DNA of 64,000 bases from Nemophila menziesii (lineage: Eukaryota; Streptophyta; Magnoliopsida; Boraginales; Hydrophyllaceae). The translations under genes were made by a program, and so were the position numbers. Position 1 is the first letter of the stretch, and each line of letters opens with the position of its first letter. Positions 1 to 12,070 of the stretch are shown here, in pieces. The notes under the pieces were generated by a model. The model made no database searches, was not told where the DNA came from, and was given only the letters and a program-made list of their open reading frames with translations. Where the stretch lies: positions 19,601,499 through 19,665,498 of the forward strand of contig JARWIR010000016.1 in NCBI GenBank assembly GCA_029959085.1. The letters run 5' to 3'.

Positions 1-198
1 TATGTTTTTAGAATAAATAAAATTTAAGAAGTTTTTTTAAAATAATTTTGAAATGTAAAATCATCTTAAGTGCTTTTTTCCAGAAGCACATATTTAATGC
101 TTCTCATAAAAGTGCTTTTCAAGGTAAAAAAAATCTTTTAAAATACTAAAAGCACTTTTAAGTTTTTTTCCTAAAAAACACTTCCAAACGGGCACTAA
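1..198. mobile_element. AT-rich MITE-like remnant, probably truncated by the window edge
   Basis: This stretch carries several inverted copies of a short motif, AAAAGTGCTTTT at about 108-119 facing AAAAGCACTTTT at about 149-160, plus GTGCTTTTTTCCAGAAGCAC near 70-90. It ends in ccaaacgggcac, a kind of ending often seen on plant hAT-type MITEs. Similarity to the copia-1 LTR begins just after it, so it has replaced or interrupted the upstream part of that LTR. The left end is not visible, so family and target duplication cannot be confirmed. Confidence 0.35.
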
Positions 199-428
199 GA
201 CTCTTAACACAAGAACCAACGCTTCTATCACTTTTAATTACTTTCTTTGTACTTCACATAAAACACAAAGAAACAATATCAGAGACTCTTAGGTGGTGAA
301 CAGAAAGACTCTTCTTCTGTTTAAGAAGATCCACGATCAAAGCATTTCCTTCGATTTCCACTTCTCTTCAAGAGGTAAACAATTATTACCTCTTCTAATT
401 CAATTTTATCTATATTTTTACTATCATA
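199..428 (+). repeat. Copia-1 5' LTR, 3' portion only
   Basis: About 225 bp align with the end of the 3' LTR at 29385-29610, sharing for example taacacaagaaccaacgctt and gtaaacaattattacc. It ends immediately before the primer site at 429. The upstream part of the LTR is missing or lies outside the window beyond the MITE-like sequence. Confidence 0.8.
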
Positions 429-440
429 TGGTATCAGAGC
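429..440 (+). other. Copia-1 primer binding site (initiator tRNA-Met type)
   Basis: TGGTATCAGAGC directly follows the LTR end. It matches the usual complement of the 3' end of plant initiator tRNA-Met used by most Ty1/copia elements. It fixes the orientation of copia-1 as plus. Confidence 0.9.
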
Positions 441-844
441 ATGTGATAGTTAATTAGAATTAATGCTTTGTGATAATTTTTTGGAATAATTATTTTTTAT
501 CGAGATTTTGATTCGAAAAAAAAGATAAAAGTAGTATAAGTAGACATAGTACATGCCCTTACAGTGATTTGTTTTAATTTTATTGGATCTGAGTATGCCA
601 TGAATAGATTTTAAATTGTTTAAATTTGTGTATTAATTAATTTTCCATTGTTTACTAGTCGTGAGTATAAGTGATTGTAATGGGCTTAATACTAATCTAA
701 TATTCTAGGAGACTCAACATGGCTTTTATGAATACTACAATATTTTTTTCGGTTAAGAAATAATTTTGTTGCTAACCAACTTTGAATTATATTTTGTTAA
801 ATGTGATGTTCTTTCTTCAAGAGGAAGCAATGTATGTTACTTTA
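441..844 (+). other. Copia-1 leader, non-coding
   Basis: AT-rich sequence between primer site and a MITE. I see no open frame or recognisable motif. Confidence 0.5.
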
Positions 845-1112
845 TATGTCCTTCCTCCATTCCTTATTATTTGACACTTTAGAGTTTTTCATACATATTA
901 AGAAATCTAAAAGTAGGAAAATTTAATAAAAAATGACTAACATAACCATATTTATAAGAGAGAGAAAATTCAGTAATTAAGTGTTGAGGGATTTAAAAAA
1001 AGGGTAAAATAGGAAATAGAGTATTTATTTTGCATTGGAACTCTAAATGTGACATTTTTATGAAATATATTCTTTTAGCTAAAGTGTCAAATATTAAGTA
1101 TTAGAGAAAGTA
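845..1112. mobile_element. Stowaway-like (Tc1/mariner) MITE, about 270 bp
   Basis: The left end reads tgtccttcctccattcctta followed by ttatttgacactttag. The right end has ctaaagtgtcaaatatt followed by aagtattagagaaagta, roughly its reverse complement. The cctccattcctta start resembles the ctccctccgtccc ends of plant Stowaway elements, and TA flanks both sides. There is no coding capacity. It sits in the leader of copia-1 and partly explains why the distance from primer site to gag is about 2 kb. Confidence 0.65.
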
Positions 1113-1363
1113 AAATACTTCGCTGCACATAATCATGTGGCCCATTTAGTTGTGATCACTGGCCTAGGATTTTATAATATCAATTAATTTCAAACCAAAA
1201 TATTTATTTGCATTAAAAACCAATTTTTTTTTTTGAGATCCAAACCCAAATTGTCTATTCTAGTAACAAGTAGCCTAACCATATGTGCTGACTGAACCTT
1301 TTGTTATTAATAGAGAGTCTGAAATACATTGTAGTTCCGAAATGTGTTTTTTTCTAATCAATT

Positions 1364-1990
1364 TTGGTGATTTTTTTTGTTCTTATCATTTTTTATATAT
1401 GTAGAAAAATGGTGTGGACACGATTCCAAGGATCACGAGCATCAAGGTTCAGCCTAATAGAAAAGTACAAAGGTCTCCACAAGAACGTTAGAAATTCTCA
1501 TGGACCATTACGGGTTCATACACCAAAAGTTGCAAAGACACTGAGACAAAAATAAGTTTTTGAGAACAGTATTGAAGCACTCCGCTATAAGATGAGACCT
1601 AATCACACTTTAATGAAACATGTAGTAGTTGTGAACAAGTTGATTTAAGATGTCCTTAATTGGATTGATATAATATGTGAGGAACACAAGGTTATGTTCT
1701 TTACTATACTTTGCCTAGAGAGATGTGAAGGGGTCTCAAAATCTTATGGAGGGGTGAGTTTTCAGAGGATTAAGTTCATGGGAGACAAGCTACATATAAG
1801 TGTCTAGTCTATGATTTGACTGAATCTCACTTGTGGAGGCATCATACTAATTTCACTAGGTCGGACCAGTGCAACTGTGTGATGCATTCTCCAACTACTG
1901 ATGTGGATGAATATAATCCAGTTAGTCTCTATGAGGAGGTGAACTTTGCAAAGTCAATTCCTAAGTTAAGCTTTTGGGTGTGAAAGGCAT
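1364..1990 (+). pseudogene. Unassigned coding-like remnant in the copia-1 leader
   Basis: An ATG at 1412 opens 48 codons (begins MVWTRFQGSRASRFSLIEKY, basic). Further broken open stretches run to about 1990, including one beginning VFENSIEALRYKMRPNH near 1556. Codon-like composition is higher than in the flanks, but stops and frame changes interrupt it. I do not recognise the product, and it lies where copia elements normally have only a short leader. It may be a captured host fragment, part of another inserted element, or chance. Confidence 0.25.
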
Positions 1991-1999
1991 ATGTTAGTT

Positions 2000-2454
2000 A
2001 GAACTTACAATAGGTAGTTTGCTTAGTAGTTTGTTTTTGATGTTTTTAGTCCTTGTTAGTTAAGAATTGCATTAGTTGTTATATTTAATTCAATTATTTG
2101 CCTATCTAACTTGTATTTTTATTATGTATGAATTCAACTTGTTTCTTTTATAAAAATGTTTTAGTTGTTTTTTCATACAATTTTACTCTATATATGTTAG
2201 AGTGAGTGGTAGTTCCAGTAGAACTTATTTTTCAATTAACGAACTTGAATGAATGAGTAATATGACAAAATATGGGGGTTCATGATTGAGAACATAGTGA
2301 ACTTTGTTTATCACTTGTTTTGTTATCTTTCTTATACATTGTATTTGCACTAATAACAAAGAATTGTCAAATAAATATATGTTACTAATACAAATCTCTT
2401 ACTTTATTTGAATATGGCATAAAAAACATCATTGTTGATCTCAACAAAGGAGAA
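2000..2454 (+). other. Non-coding stretch before copia-1 gag
   Basis: T-rich sequence without a usable frame. No terminal repeats or structured motif found. Confidence 0.4.
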
Positions 2455-3262
2455 AAAAAAGAATGGTGCAAATTATAGCCTTTGGAAGCTCAAGATACAT
2501 TATGTTCTAGATGAGCAAGATATTTTTGAGGCTATTAACAATGTCATGGCTCAACTCAACAAAAAAATACAACTCAAAATACAAGGGACATAGAGACTTA
2601 TGAGAATTGGAAAAAGAAAGATTCGAGTGAAATAGGCATCTTGATAGGCTCCTTAAATGACGATATTGTCTATGAGTATCAACGATACCCCACTGCTTAC
2701 GAGATGTGGAATACACTTAATTAGAAGTACGGGGGTACTACTGTGACTAATTTACGTCAATTGACCATTAAGTTTGACACTTACAAGAAGAAGCCTAATC
2801 AAACCATGCAACAACATCTCCAGGAGATGTCTAACATGAGTAGGGAACTTAAAACTGCAGGTCATAACCTTACTGATGAACAACATGTTCAAATTATGAT
2901 CCGATCTCTTCTAAATAACTAGGAGCATTTGAAGATAAACTTTACTCACAATGACAACATAAACTTTTGATGATGCCGCTCATCATGTGACGTTGGAAGA
3001 TGAACGTGTAGATGCAATTAAGCCTTACGGTTAGCCGTATGTTGCAGAGTCAAGTTCCCAAAAAGGTATGGCAATAAGCACAAGAACAATAGGAAAAAAA
3101 AAATGAGCATGTTTCCAAGAAGAACAAGAAGGGTGGTAATAATAAGTGAAAATATTTTCGTAAGAAGAAAGACAAGAGTAAAGTGAAATTCTATAATTGT
3201 GACAAGATGGGTCATTTCGCTCGTGAGTGCAATGAACCTAGAAAAGTTGAAATGTCATACAC
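2455..3262 (+). pseudogene. Copia-1 gag remnant with degenerate zinc knuckle
   Basis: Broken frames encode a copia-type gag: a region like W..W...D.....Y..R around 2480-2720, then L...K......HL.E near 2800-2860. At about 3187-3235 is a nucleocapsid knuckle reading FYNCDKMGHFAREC. The family pattern is C-x2-C-x4-H-x4-C; here the first cysteine position is F, so one zinc ligand is lost. Several stops (for example near 2720 and 2920) break it. It would have packaged the element RNA; it is not functional. Confidence 0.75.
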
Positions 3263-6020
3263 TTATTGAAAATTTTACTTATGTTACCAGTACTGTATTG
3301 CTAGCTAATTTGAATCCTTTGTGGACTGTGGATTTAGGAGCGGCAAACCATGTAGCCAAAGACCGAGAGGCATATGTAGAGTATCATCGGATTCTAGAAG
3401 GAACAAGGTGGATATATGTAGGAGACAACAACAAAGTTGAAGTCAAAGGAGTTGGAACTTGCAAGTTGATCTTGTGAGGTGGTCAAACCTTGTACGTGCA
3501 TGATGTACTTTACGTACCTGACATTTGACGGAACTTAGTCTCGGTAACTGTTCTTCTAGGATTAGGTTTTAATATGCATTTTCATAACAAACAAATAGAT
3601 AGATATTATGACGCTAAGTATTATGGTTCTAGTTTTATTTCTCATTGTTTAACTGTACTAGATGATGATAACTCGTTTAATAATTATTATGTAATTAGAT
3701 TCTTTTCTACTAATAGTTCTTCTAGTAATTTTAACGTAGAAGAAAGTGTATGACATGCTAGACTAGGTCATATTGGACAAGACCGTACATATTTGTTGGC
3801 TAAGGCAAACCTTTTGGGTTCATTGACAAAAGCCAACTTGCCAACTTGTGAAAATTGTCTAGCAGGTAAAGCAAAACGGAAACCATTTGGAAAGGATAAA
3901 CGAGTCGAGTAACCATTACAAGTAATTCATTCAGACATTTGTGGCCCAATGAGTGTTCAAACTAGACGTGGGGAACATTATTTCATGACTTTTATAGATG
4001 GTTTCACAAGGTTTGGTTATGTCTACCTGATTTCTTGTAAATATGAAGCATTGAAATATTTTATGACATTTTTTAGTGAAGTACAAAATTTGTTAGAGAG
4101 GAAGGTGAAAACCTTAAGAACCGTTTGTGGACGTAAATATCTATCTGACCAGTTTAAATAACCAAGTGATGAAAAACGGATCGTAAGACAACTTACAATT
4201 CCTAGATCACCACAATAGAATGGTGTGGCTGAAAGGAGAAATATAACACTCCTAGAAATGGTTAGGTCTATGATGGCACAAGCTAATATTTCAATATCTT
4301 ATTAGGGAGATGTCTTGCTTACCGCCTGCTATATACTTAACCGAGTATCCATAAAGACTATTCCACCAGCATTAATAAATGTGGGCATGTAGGAAACCTA
4401 ACATGTCATACTTGCAGCCTTGGGGGTCGGCATGGTATTTTCATGATCTATCTCATAAATATGGGAAGTTAGGTCCAAGAGGATAGAAGTGTATCTTTAT
4501 TAGATACCCAGATCACTCTAAAGGATACGTGTTTATTAGTGAACATAACGATGGAGGTCTTACTGAAACTGAGTCACGAGATGTCACATTCTTTACATAA
4601 TGTTTTTCTTAGCAGAGGTGAGGTTGACATAAATTCTCTTTTATGTGAATTAAATGAGATCCAAGAAGATGATATGCAAACAAATGTGACACCTGATGAG
4701 GTAGAACATACTCAAGAAATAGAGACTATCACTCCTCTACATCTTGAGATGGAAGAAACTATTGCATCATCTAGTAATCTTATGTTCTTAGGATTCTCAA
4801 CCTAAGAGAGGTGATAGAGGTTTAGTTCCTCGTCGTCGGTTTAAAATCGAAGGAGAAGTCTTTATAATAACTCCACAAGACGAAGAAGAACCTCAAACAG
4901 TTAATGAAACACTTTCATGTCCTGCTAAGAATAAATGGCAAAAGCAATGGAAAAAGAATAGAGTCGTTGAAGAAAAAACAGGTATGTGAATTGGTTGATC
5001 TCCCAAAAGGACTTATGGAGATTGGGAACAAATGGGTTCTCAAAATAAAGAGGAAGCCTGACAATTCTATTGATAGGTATAAAGATCGCTTGGTAGAGAA
5101 AGGCTATACTTAACGGGAAAATATAGATTTTGAGGAAACATTTTCTCCTGTTGTTAGATTTAACTCAATACGTCTTATTCCAGCTATTGTGGTGCATCTC
5201 GATCTGGAGTTGCACCAAATTGATGTTACAACTACATTTCTAAATGGAGATTTAGAAGAGGTTATTTTCATGGAACAACCCCCAATTATATTTGCAAAAT
5301 ATCAAGATAGTAAAGTATGTACATTGTAAAAATCAATCTATGGTCTTAAGCAAGCATCGAGACAGTGGAATTTGATATTTCATTAAGTCTTTTCATAAAA
5401 ATATTTGAGATGATAAGTGAAAACCACTGTGTTTATGTTATACGTTCCAATAAAAAATTTGTAATTTTATCTCTATATGTGGATGACATCCTATTAGCTA
5501 GGAATGATAAAGAGTTTATTAAAGCTAATAAGGAGTGGCTAGCTTCTTAACTTGATATTAAAGATATGGGAGAAGCAAATTATATTCTTGATGTTAAGAT
5601 TCACAGAGATAGGTCTAGACGACTATTATCTTTGTCTCAAGAACCTTAAATCATGAATATACTTGAGCGCTTTAGTATGACTAAGTGCAATGCCATTGAC
5701 ACTCCTGTAGCTAAGGGATAAACTTAAATCTCGACATATGTCCTAATACTTCATAAGAGAAACAAAAAATGTCAACAATACCATATTCTAGTGACATTGG
5801 TAGTCTTATGTATGTTATGATGTGTACGAGACCATACATATGTCATGCAGTAGGTTTAGTTTGCCATTTTCAATCAAACCTAAGACAAGAGCATTGAAAA
5901 GCTGCAATCAGGATATTGAGATACCTAAAAGGCACTAAAGATCACGCCTTATGCTTTCGAGGAGATATATTACGCCTAGAAGGATATACAAATACTTATT
6001 AGGCTGGTGATATAGATGGA
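3263..6020 (+). pseudogene. Copia-1 pol remnant: protease, integrase, RT and start of RNase H
   Basis: Protease is at about 3320-3480, but the active site reads D-L-G-A where the copia family has D-S/T-G-A. The gag-pre-integrase and integrase core lie at about 3760-4260 (HSDICGP, then a degraded TxCGRKYLS segment in place of the usual TDNGGEF). RT lies at about 5020-5560 with NKWVLKIKRKPDNSIDRYKD, FSPVV and an intact YVDDILLA box at about 5477-5500. RNase H starts near 5960 and stops at the insertion of element B; its remainder is at 27672. Stops occur in every domain. In life this would copy and integrate the element in nuclear and cytoplasmic particles. Confidence 0.85.
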
Positions 6021-7547
6021 TGGTGTCGCCTAAGGTGTGATAAAAATATGATAATAAAATACGGAAAAACGATGCACTAACACCCTAGACTAAACACGTT
6101 ATTCACTGCAAGTATTACATGTCGTAAGCAAGTTTTAATGATAAGTTAGATTCGCGCTCAAGGACTTAATGTGTTATACGAATTGATTAACAGAATAGAG
6201 TAGCAGATAATAGTTAAAGACAGAAAATAAATAAATATGATTGATGAGGAGTAATGATTAAACTAAATAAAATAAAAACAAGTAAATAAAAGATGAGAGA
6301 AATAAGATGAGAAAGTATAGATCAAGTTTTGCCAGTATAAACTAATCCTTCTATTTCTTCTACTAGTTAATAAGGGTGATAATAGCTCTTAGATAAGTAG
6401 TCAAGATTCTAAATTCCTCTCAACCCCCTTCTGGGTGGACTAGGGTGGCGACTTTACAATTACCAGGGGACTTAACTAAGGTGCTCCTACGCTACTAGGT
6501 TCTTAGATGAGACTGGCCTGTATATAACGATTGGTGATTAAATCAAACCCTAATGACTATCTAGTTAGGCAAGCCCTTCCGGAACACTACCGCACACTAG
6601 ACGTTTATGTGGTGTTTCAATAATTAGACACCCCTTCCGGGTGACAATCAACTACTATTAGCACAAACCTAAATTGATCATGTTTAAGACAAACAATAAA
6701 TCAAAACACATAAAACAAATATATGGTTAAGCAGCTAGAATCAATTTAAAATAGTTCTCCCAAAGAAACGTAGATAGAAGAAAATAGAATTCATAGATTA
6801 TACATATGCAAACCCAAGCTTTGGGAAAATTAGTTCATACTAGAAAGAAATAATCTAAAAGAAAGATACATACTGTCAACTTGCTCTCTTGAATGACTCC
6901 TAATGATGAATAGAACTTAAGGACTAATTGTAGGAGGCAAGGACGGGCAAGGACATGTTTACAATAGTTAAAGGGTGTATATATAGAAGTCTAGGAAGCC
7001 CTAATTCGGATATCTTGGAGTAGAAGACAAATAATTGGACTCCTTTACCAAATCAAATTCGTAGCCTAAAATATAGAAAAGGTAATAAGCGGTTTCTTTC
7101 TTGTTTTGTCCGTAACTTCTTCAATATTGCTCCAATTGACGCGTTCTTTATATCGAAACTGATTGTCTCGGAAATCTCTACACTTTTTCTTAAGACCATT
7201 CTTCAAAATTTCCAGCCGATTTTGAGTTACGATCAATTTTGTGGACGTGGCGGTTGAAATTCAGATTTACTTGACAACTTTTCTTTTCCTATTATATATG
7301 TTCCTTCCTTTATCTCCAATTTCCATCCTTATGTTCTTTCCTTTATCTCTTGGAATTAATTTGGAATATAATTATTTTCCATATATCTTTAAAGCTTCAC
7401 AATTAACAAACAATTAAACCAAATATGCCCTAAAAATAATAAATCATCAAATCAAGACAAGAAATAATAAAATACTAATATACTAATAAAATTTGACTAA
7501 TTACTTCCTAAATATTCCTAAAAATCATCACAAATAGGGAGACATCA
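6021..7547 (-). repeat. Element B 3' LTR (1,527 bp)
   Basis: Starts TGGTGTCGCC and ends GGGAGACATCA in plus coordinates. It pairs with the split copy 14095-14496 plus 26522-27671. Compared with that copy it has small differences and lacks about 22 bp near its U3 end, which removes the inner arm of the terminal inverted repeat seen in other elements. It contains CCCTTCCGGG-type motifs at about 6575 and 6633. Confidence 0.9.
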
Positions 7548-9065
7548 AGACCGACAACTCAAAGTTGTATCGACTTGATACAATAAAGATAAAAACAAAG
7601 GGAAATCTCTAAATACACACCTAAGTCAATTAAGCACAACAGGAAAGAAGATATTAGAATATATAGAATAAAATCAAAGCACCTACTCATAAAATTTCAT
7701 GTAATAATATTTACAAACTACATACCTGCATTTGTCATATCTACAATAAACACGGCTCGAATTCAAGATTAGATTAGCTTCGCAATGTAAAAAGGAGAGG
7801 TTCTTTACTCAGTTTACCAAGTAGGCTATAGATTGTTCATCGAACTTCATTAGTATCCAAATATCCACTTAACTACTCTCTATTGGCTCAATCACTTCTA
7901 GATTACATAGTAAAGAATAATAATATCTTTAAGGTTGTATGTTGGCTTAGGGACGGTATGATAATATATTTGGATAATTTAGAGTGAGCTTTTTGCTCTC
8001 TCCTCACTAGCCATCAACAGATCGCCTTAGAGCTTGAGTTACTCTCATAAAACGTTCTCACTCAACCCAATGATTTTCTTGATAGCATCCCCAATAACCT
8101 AATAAAGCATAAGATGTTCACATAAAACTCCACTTTGCCGGTCCAAATATATATTCTTTCCATATCAATTTTTCTTCTTCTTGTGTATAGCTATGACTCT
8201 CTTTTTTATGTTGAGTATCATGCTATTTTTTCACATAATTTTTTTTTATTTTTCATAGTTTTTTTCATTAAGGGTCACAATACAATAAACATGTGAATCA
8301 TCATCAATATATAGAACATAGCACAATTAATAAGCTCGAAAATTCCCAACCCAATAATAATTCTTATAATGGTGGACCCACCACCCTAAACTCAAGCTCT
8401 AAAACAATTGTCTATGCATCGCGATTCGAGTGCGGGTCATATGGAAAAGTCCTAAAATATAAAAGGATATGGCTACTAAAAAGGCTTTAGAAAGTCTAGA
8501 AGGGGCTGAGAAGGATATAATATAATAATTTGGACATCAAGCTAAAAGGCAACAAGGGCTTATGAAAGAACCGCCTTAATCACTTTCTAAACTATGCAAT
8601 TTAGTCATTCTCTTACCTTTAGCACGTTCATCAAATGGGTTTTTCAACTAGCTTGTATCTCACGGCCTACACACCACTCATGGCTCCGTGAGATCGAACA
8701 TACTTTTTATCGCATTGCTAACTAATCTTTTTTTCACTATCAATGTGTGTTTCCTGCAAATACTCAAAGCATACAAAATAAAATAGCTCATAAACATACT
8801 ACTTTCTGTCATTAACTTACTGAGCTTATGCTTTCAAGCTATTAAACACACTCTACATCTAATTCCCATGTATCAAAAATTTTGATTTCTACCTAAAAAC
8901 AGAAAAATCACATAAAAATGGAGAGGAGAGACAACGAATCCCCTCACCCCAACTCAAAAATAATGCGTGTCCCCAGGACTCGTAAAATACTGTAAAAAGA
9001 AATTAAAATAAGCAGATAAAGCATATACAAAAATGGTAAGGGAGAAAGAGAACATACTCTCGAGG
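7548..9065 (-). other. Element B 3' non-coding region with polypurine tract
   Basis: From the minus strand this lies between the second ORF and the 3' LTR. Next to the LTR is a degenerate polypurine tract (ctcaaagttgtcgg-like at 7548-7565). Copies of the TTGAGTTTRGGGT motif occur near 8383-8399 and 8943-8955. Blocks at 8187-8280 and 8360-8520 are clearly related to element A 16885-17200. No gene is visible; the small open frame at 8293-8490 is a plus-strand shadow. Confidence 0.6.
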
Positions 9066-10193
9066 CTATTGCCTCGCATTATCGACATCCGAGATAGGAT
9101 TTACTGGATATTTCTTTAATTTCTCAAGGAGTGTCATAATGTGCACTTGATTAGCTTTTATTTGTGCCACATCATTGGCCAAAAAAGTTTGAGCTGCTTC
9201 GACTTTATTCAATCGCTCATCCATATTTTCTCGCCAAACACGATCCTTTTCCTCTTTTGAAACTTGCGTAATTCCCACTCCTTTCAAATTTGTCTTGATT
9301 CAAGAGTTGTCAGTATTGTTACTCATCTTATACTCTAATTTCTCTTCTTCTCCCAGAAACACATTCGCTTTCGGAACAAGGCACGTGATCATAGTAGGAT
9401 ATTTCACATTAAATAACGAAGTAGGAGAAATTGAAAATCGCATCACCTCTTCAAAGATCAACTGTGCCACATCCACTTCTTCCGCCTTAAAATACAATTC
9501 AAAAAGATTGTGTTCTGCTTAGGTACATCTGAATTTCTCGTGTTTCCAAAGTCATTAGGTGAAAGAAAATTGTGCCAAAATTTTGTATCTGCTTGGAGAT
9601 ATTTGTAAGGACAAGGTGCCTTTAATTCTCCCTTATGTGTTTGCACTTTCTCCTTGTCTAAAACATGCTCAAAAAGTAGGTTCCAATCGAAAGTCTTGAT
9701 ATTTTCCACCGCTTCTTTATACTTATATGGCCCGACCAATTTCTTAAACTGGAAGTGGTTTTGAATCTCTTCAACTGTAAAAGGAACTAACTTGCCTCTA
9801 ACTGGAACACAACCTTTACTATCTCGGCTAAAGAGGCCTAAATATAATTCATAAACTAACTCAACACATAAATTTGAACGTCTTACCATGAAGGTAGACC
9901 AACCCAATCTTTCACCTATCTCCACGAGTCTCTTGTATTCGTAGTCCCTGTAGATGTTTCTTAACTGAAGCTATCAAGGCCTTTGAAGCTTCCTATTTTT
10001 CTTCGGGTGTAGGACTCTTGATCTATAGAGGTTGTGGTGTCTTCTTTACGAAAGCTGGAACCTTTTTGCCCATTGAATTTACCACAACTAGTTGTCCCCT
10101 CTTCTCATGACCTGTTTTACCCTTTATGTTGGAACTTGAACTTTTCTCAATTGATTTCTTTTCATTAGAACCCAATACCTTACTTTTCTTCAT
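9066..10193 (-). pseudogene. Element B second ORF remnant (plant-transposon-protein-like, then coiled coil)
   Basis: Three open pieces follow one another on the minus strand. A basic start (MKKSKVLGSNEKKSIEKSSS) begins at 10193. A 155-codon piece at 9925-9458 includes LCVELVYELYLGL and VRGKLVPFTVEEIQNHFQF. A 73-codon piece at 9287-9066 has a heptad-like pattern (MDERLNKVEAAQTFLANDVA). The middle piece resembles the putative plant transposon protein domain that often lies downstream of gag-pol in Athila elements; that assignment is from memory of the family pattern. Frame breaks show it is no longer expressed whole. Its role is unknown; it occupies the env-like position. Confidence 0.55.
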
Positions 10194-10673
10194 TTACCTA
10201 ACAGTGGGTAATGTTTATGTTCTTTTAGTCATCTCAATTAACCTCCAACTCAAAGCTTTAACCACTCTTGAAATTTGGAACTCTTGATTATAGATTGTAC
10301 AAGCTTTATTTGGTTAGGAAAGGTGTTATGATGATGATATTGTATATGGGTAGGATGAATTCTTCTTTGATTATCATGGATCTAAGAAATTGTTGGGTGA
10401 AATTTGGAAATTTAGGCTTTTTATTCTTGGATTCAAAGTGTTTTGATATGATTTGGGTGGTTGAATCTTCTTTATAATTATGTAGGGAAAGGATTCTATG
10501 TGTTTTTATGGTGATTGGGTAGTTTTTTGATGTTTTGGGAAGATTTGTTGAAACTTTAATGGAGTTGGGATAGGTTTGGAGAAGAAAGAAGGCTTAAAGG
10601 GTTGAAAATTCGGAATAGAAGTAACCTCTTCTTCTTTTTAACCTTAAAAAATGAATTTTTTCCTCCCTTTCCA

Positions 10674-10930
10674 GCGGCGGTCGCTGGCATACTGGTCCCA
10701 GACCGTTTCGACACTCACGCCCACGGTTTTTCCCAAGTGCTCTCAGTGTTGTACCTGATTTCCCCTTCCGTGCCACGGTTTTTCTTGCACCGGTATACCG
10801 GCCCTGTGAGCGGCATACCGGTCAGCCAATTTTTTATGTTTCTCCATCTCGGCAGTGAACCTAATTTTGGGAACCGTGTCACAATTTTTTGACCTACAAG
10901 CATACCGGTCATCTCACCGGCTAGCCGGCT
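10674..10930 (-). repeat. Element B GC-rich palindromic island
   Basis: A sharply GC-rich patch in an AT-rich element, with repeated short palindromes such as CCGGTATACCGG, GGCATACCGGT and CCGGCTAGCCGG. Equivalent islands lie at the same relative place in elements A, C and D. The open frames covering it on both strands are by-products of its composition. Confidence 0.75.
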
Positions 10931-11094
10931 GGTGGGTCAGGATGTGCTAAAAAATTTCCTTTTTCTTCCCTAACTCGATTTTCTTAGTACCTGAACATCA
11001 AAAACACTAATACATTTCTCAAATATGCAATATCAACTAAAAACAACTAAACTAAACATGAATTACAGACATAAAAACATAAAAAAATTGCGGG

Positions 11095-11160
11095 TTATCT
11101 CCCGTACAACACTTTTATTTAACGTCTTTCAAAATTAGACACGTTACCTCTATCAAGATT
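11095..11160 (-). other. Element B conserved post-coding block
   Basis: On the minus strand the sequence downstream of the coding remnant reads gaggtaacgtgtc, then aaagacgttaaataaaag, then gggagataacccgc. It is the diverged counterpart of blocks in A (19103-19144), C (34000-34060) and D (61855-61895). Confidence 0.65.
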
Positions 11161-11176
11161 TACGAATATAGCCTCC

Positions 11177-12014
11177 CTAGCAACGAGCAAGGCTATGAAC
11201 GTCTACTAACCTTAGTTTAATGCCCCTCTTGGGTCTTATCTCTATCACCTTAGCTAAAACAACCTCAGTGACTACAAATGGTCCCATCCACGAATCTTTG
11301 TGACTTCGTGGCCTATTCTCTGGTTTCTGGGCTTTCCATACATCTTCATGGCCGACCCTAAACTCAATCTTTGGATCAGTTTCCACAGGTTTTATGTGGA
11401 TTTCTCCTGGGAATCGATGATGTGAAAGGCTGTGGATGATAGGAACTGTGTGATCTAACTTCCTTGATTTCTTACCCCAGACGTGGAATGTCTCGGATAC
11501 GTTTTTAGCATGAAGGGTAACTGTTCCCTCCTGGAAATTGATGATGATCTGACTTGGCCAAGAATGGTCGTCCAAGTATGATTGGAACCTGCTTATCTGC
11601 ATCATAATCAAGAATAACAAAGTCAGTAGGGATGGTGATATTACTTGTTCGGACGTCTACGTCTTCCACTGTTCCCCATGTCTTGGTCACTGAATTGTCA
11701 GCAAACTGCAACTTTACTAGAGCTCTCTCTGTTTTCTGGAGTCCAAGTCTATTGAACACGGAATTTGGCATAAGATTCACATACAAACCCATATCACACA
11801 TAGTTTTCATCTTGAGCATACCATTTATTTGAACAGGAAGATTAAAGCTTCCTAGATCTTTGAGCTTCAATGGTAACTCTTTCTCAACTCTTCTCGAGGC
11901 TCTCTCTGTATGAGACACAGTCTCTTTTCTGGCTTCTACACTCGCTTCTTTCTCTGGAATAACTTGCGTGAATACTTGTTGCGGTGTAAGCCCTTTCTTC
12001 GCAATCTCAAGCAT
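11177..12014 (-). pseudogene. Element B protease remnant joined to integrase C-terminal-like tail
   Basis: The first part (12014-11505) has the Athila-type aspartic protease pattern: FNLPVQI, then C-D-M-G where the family has D-L-G-A-S, then [20 protein letters not shown]. After a frameshift near 11560 the frame continues to 11177 with FRVGHEDV...SWMGPFVVTEV...FRLVDV. This resembles the GPY/F module at the end of gypsy integrases (element A has [10 protein letters not shown]). No RT, RNase H or integrase core lies between them, so the two are directly juxtaposed. The protease would process gag; here the active-site triad is altered. Confidence 0.7.
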
Positions 12015-12070
12015 TTGGGCGTTGATATTTTCCAGACTATACGCCTCTACAAATGTCTTGAGTTCAATGT

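Noticed and set aside
10594..10912. Overlapping frames on both strands in element B's GC island
   Set aside because: They follow from GC-rich palindromes lacking stop codons and are not conserved as protein.
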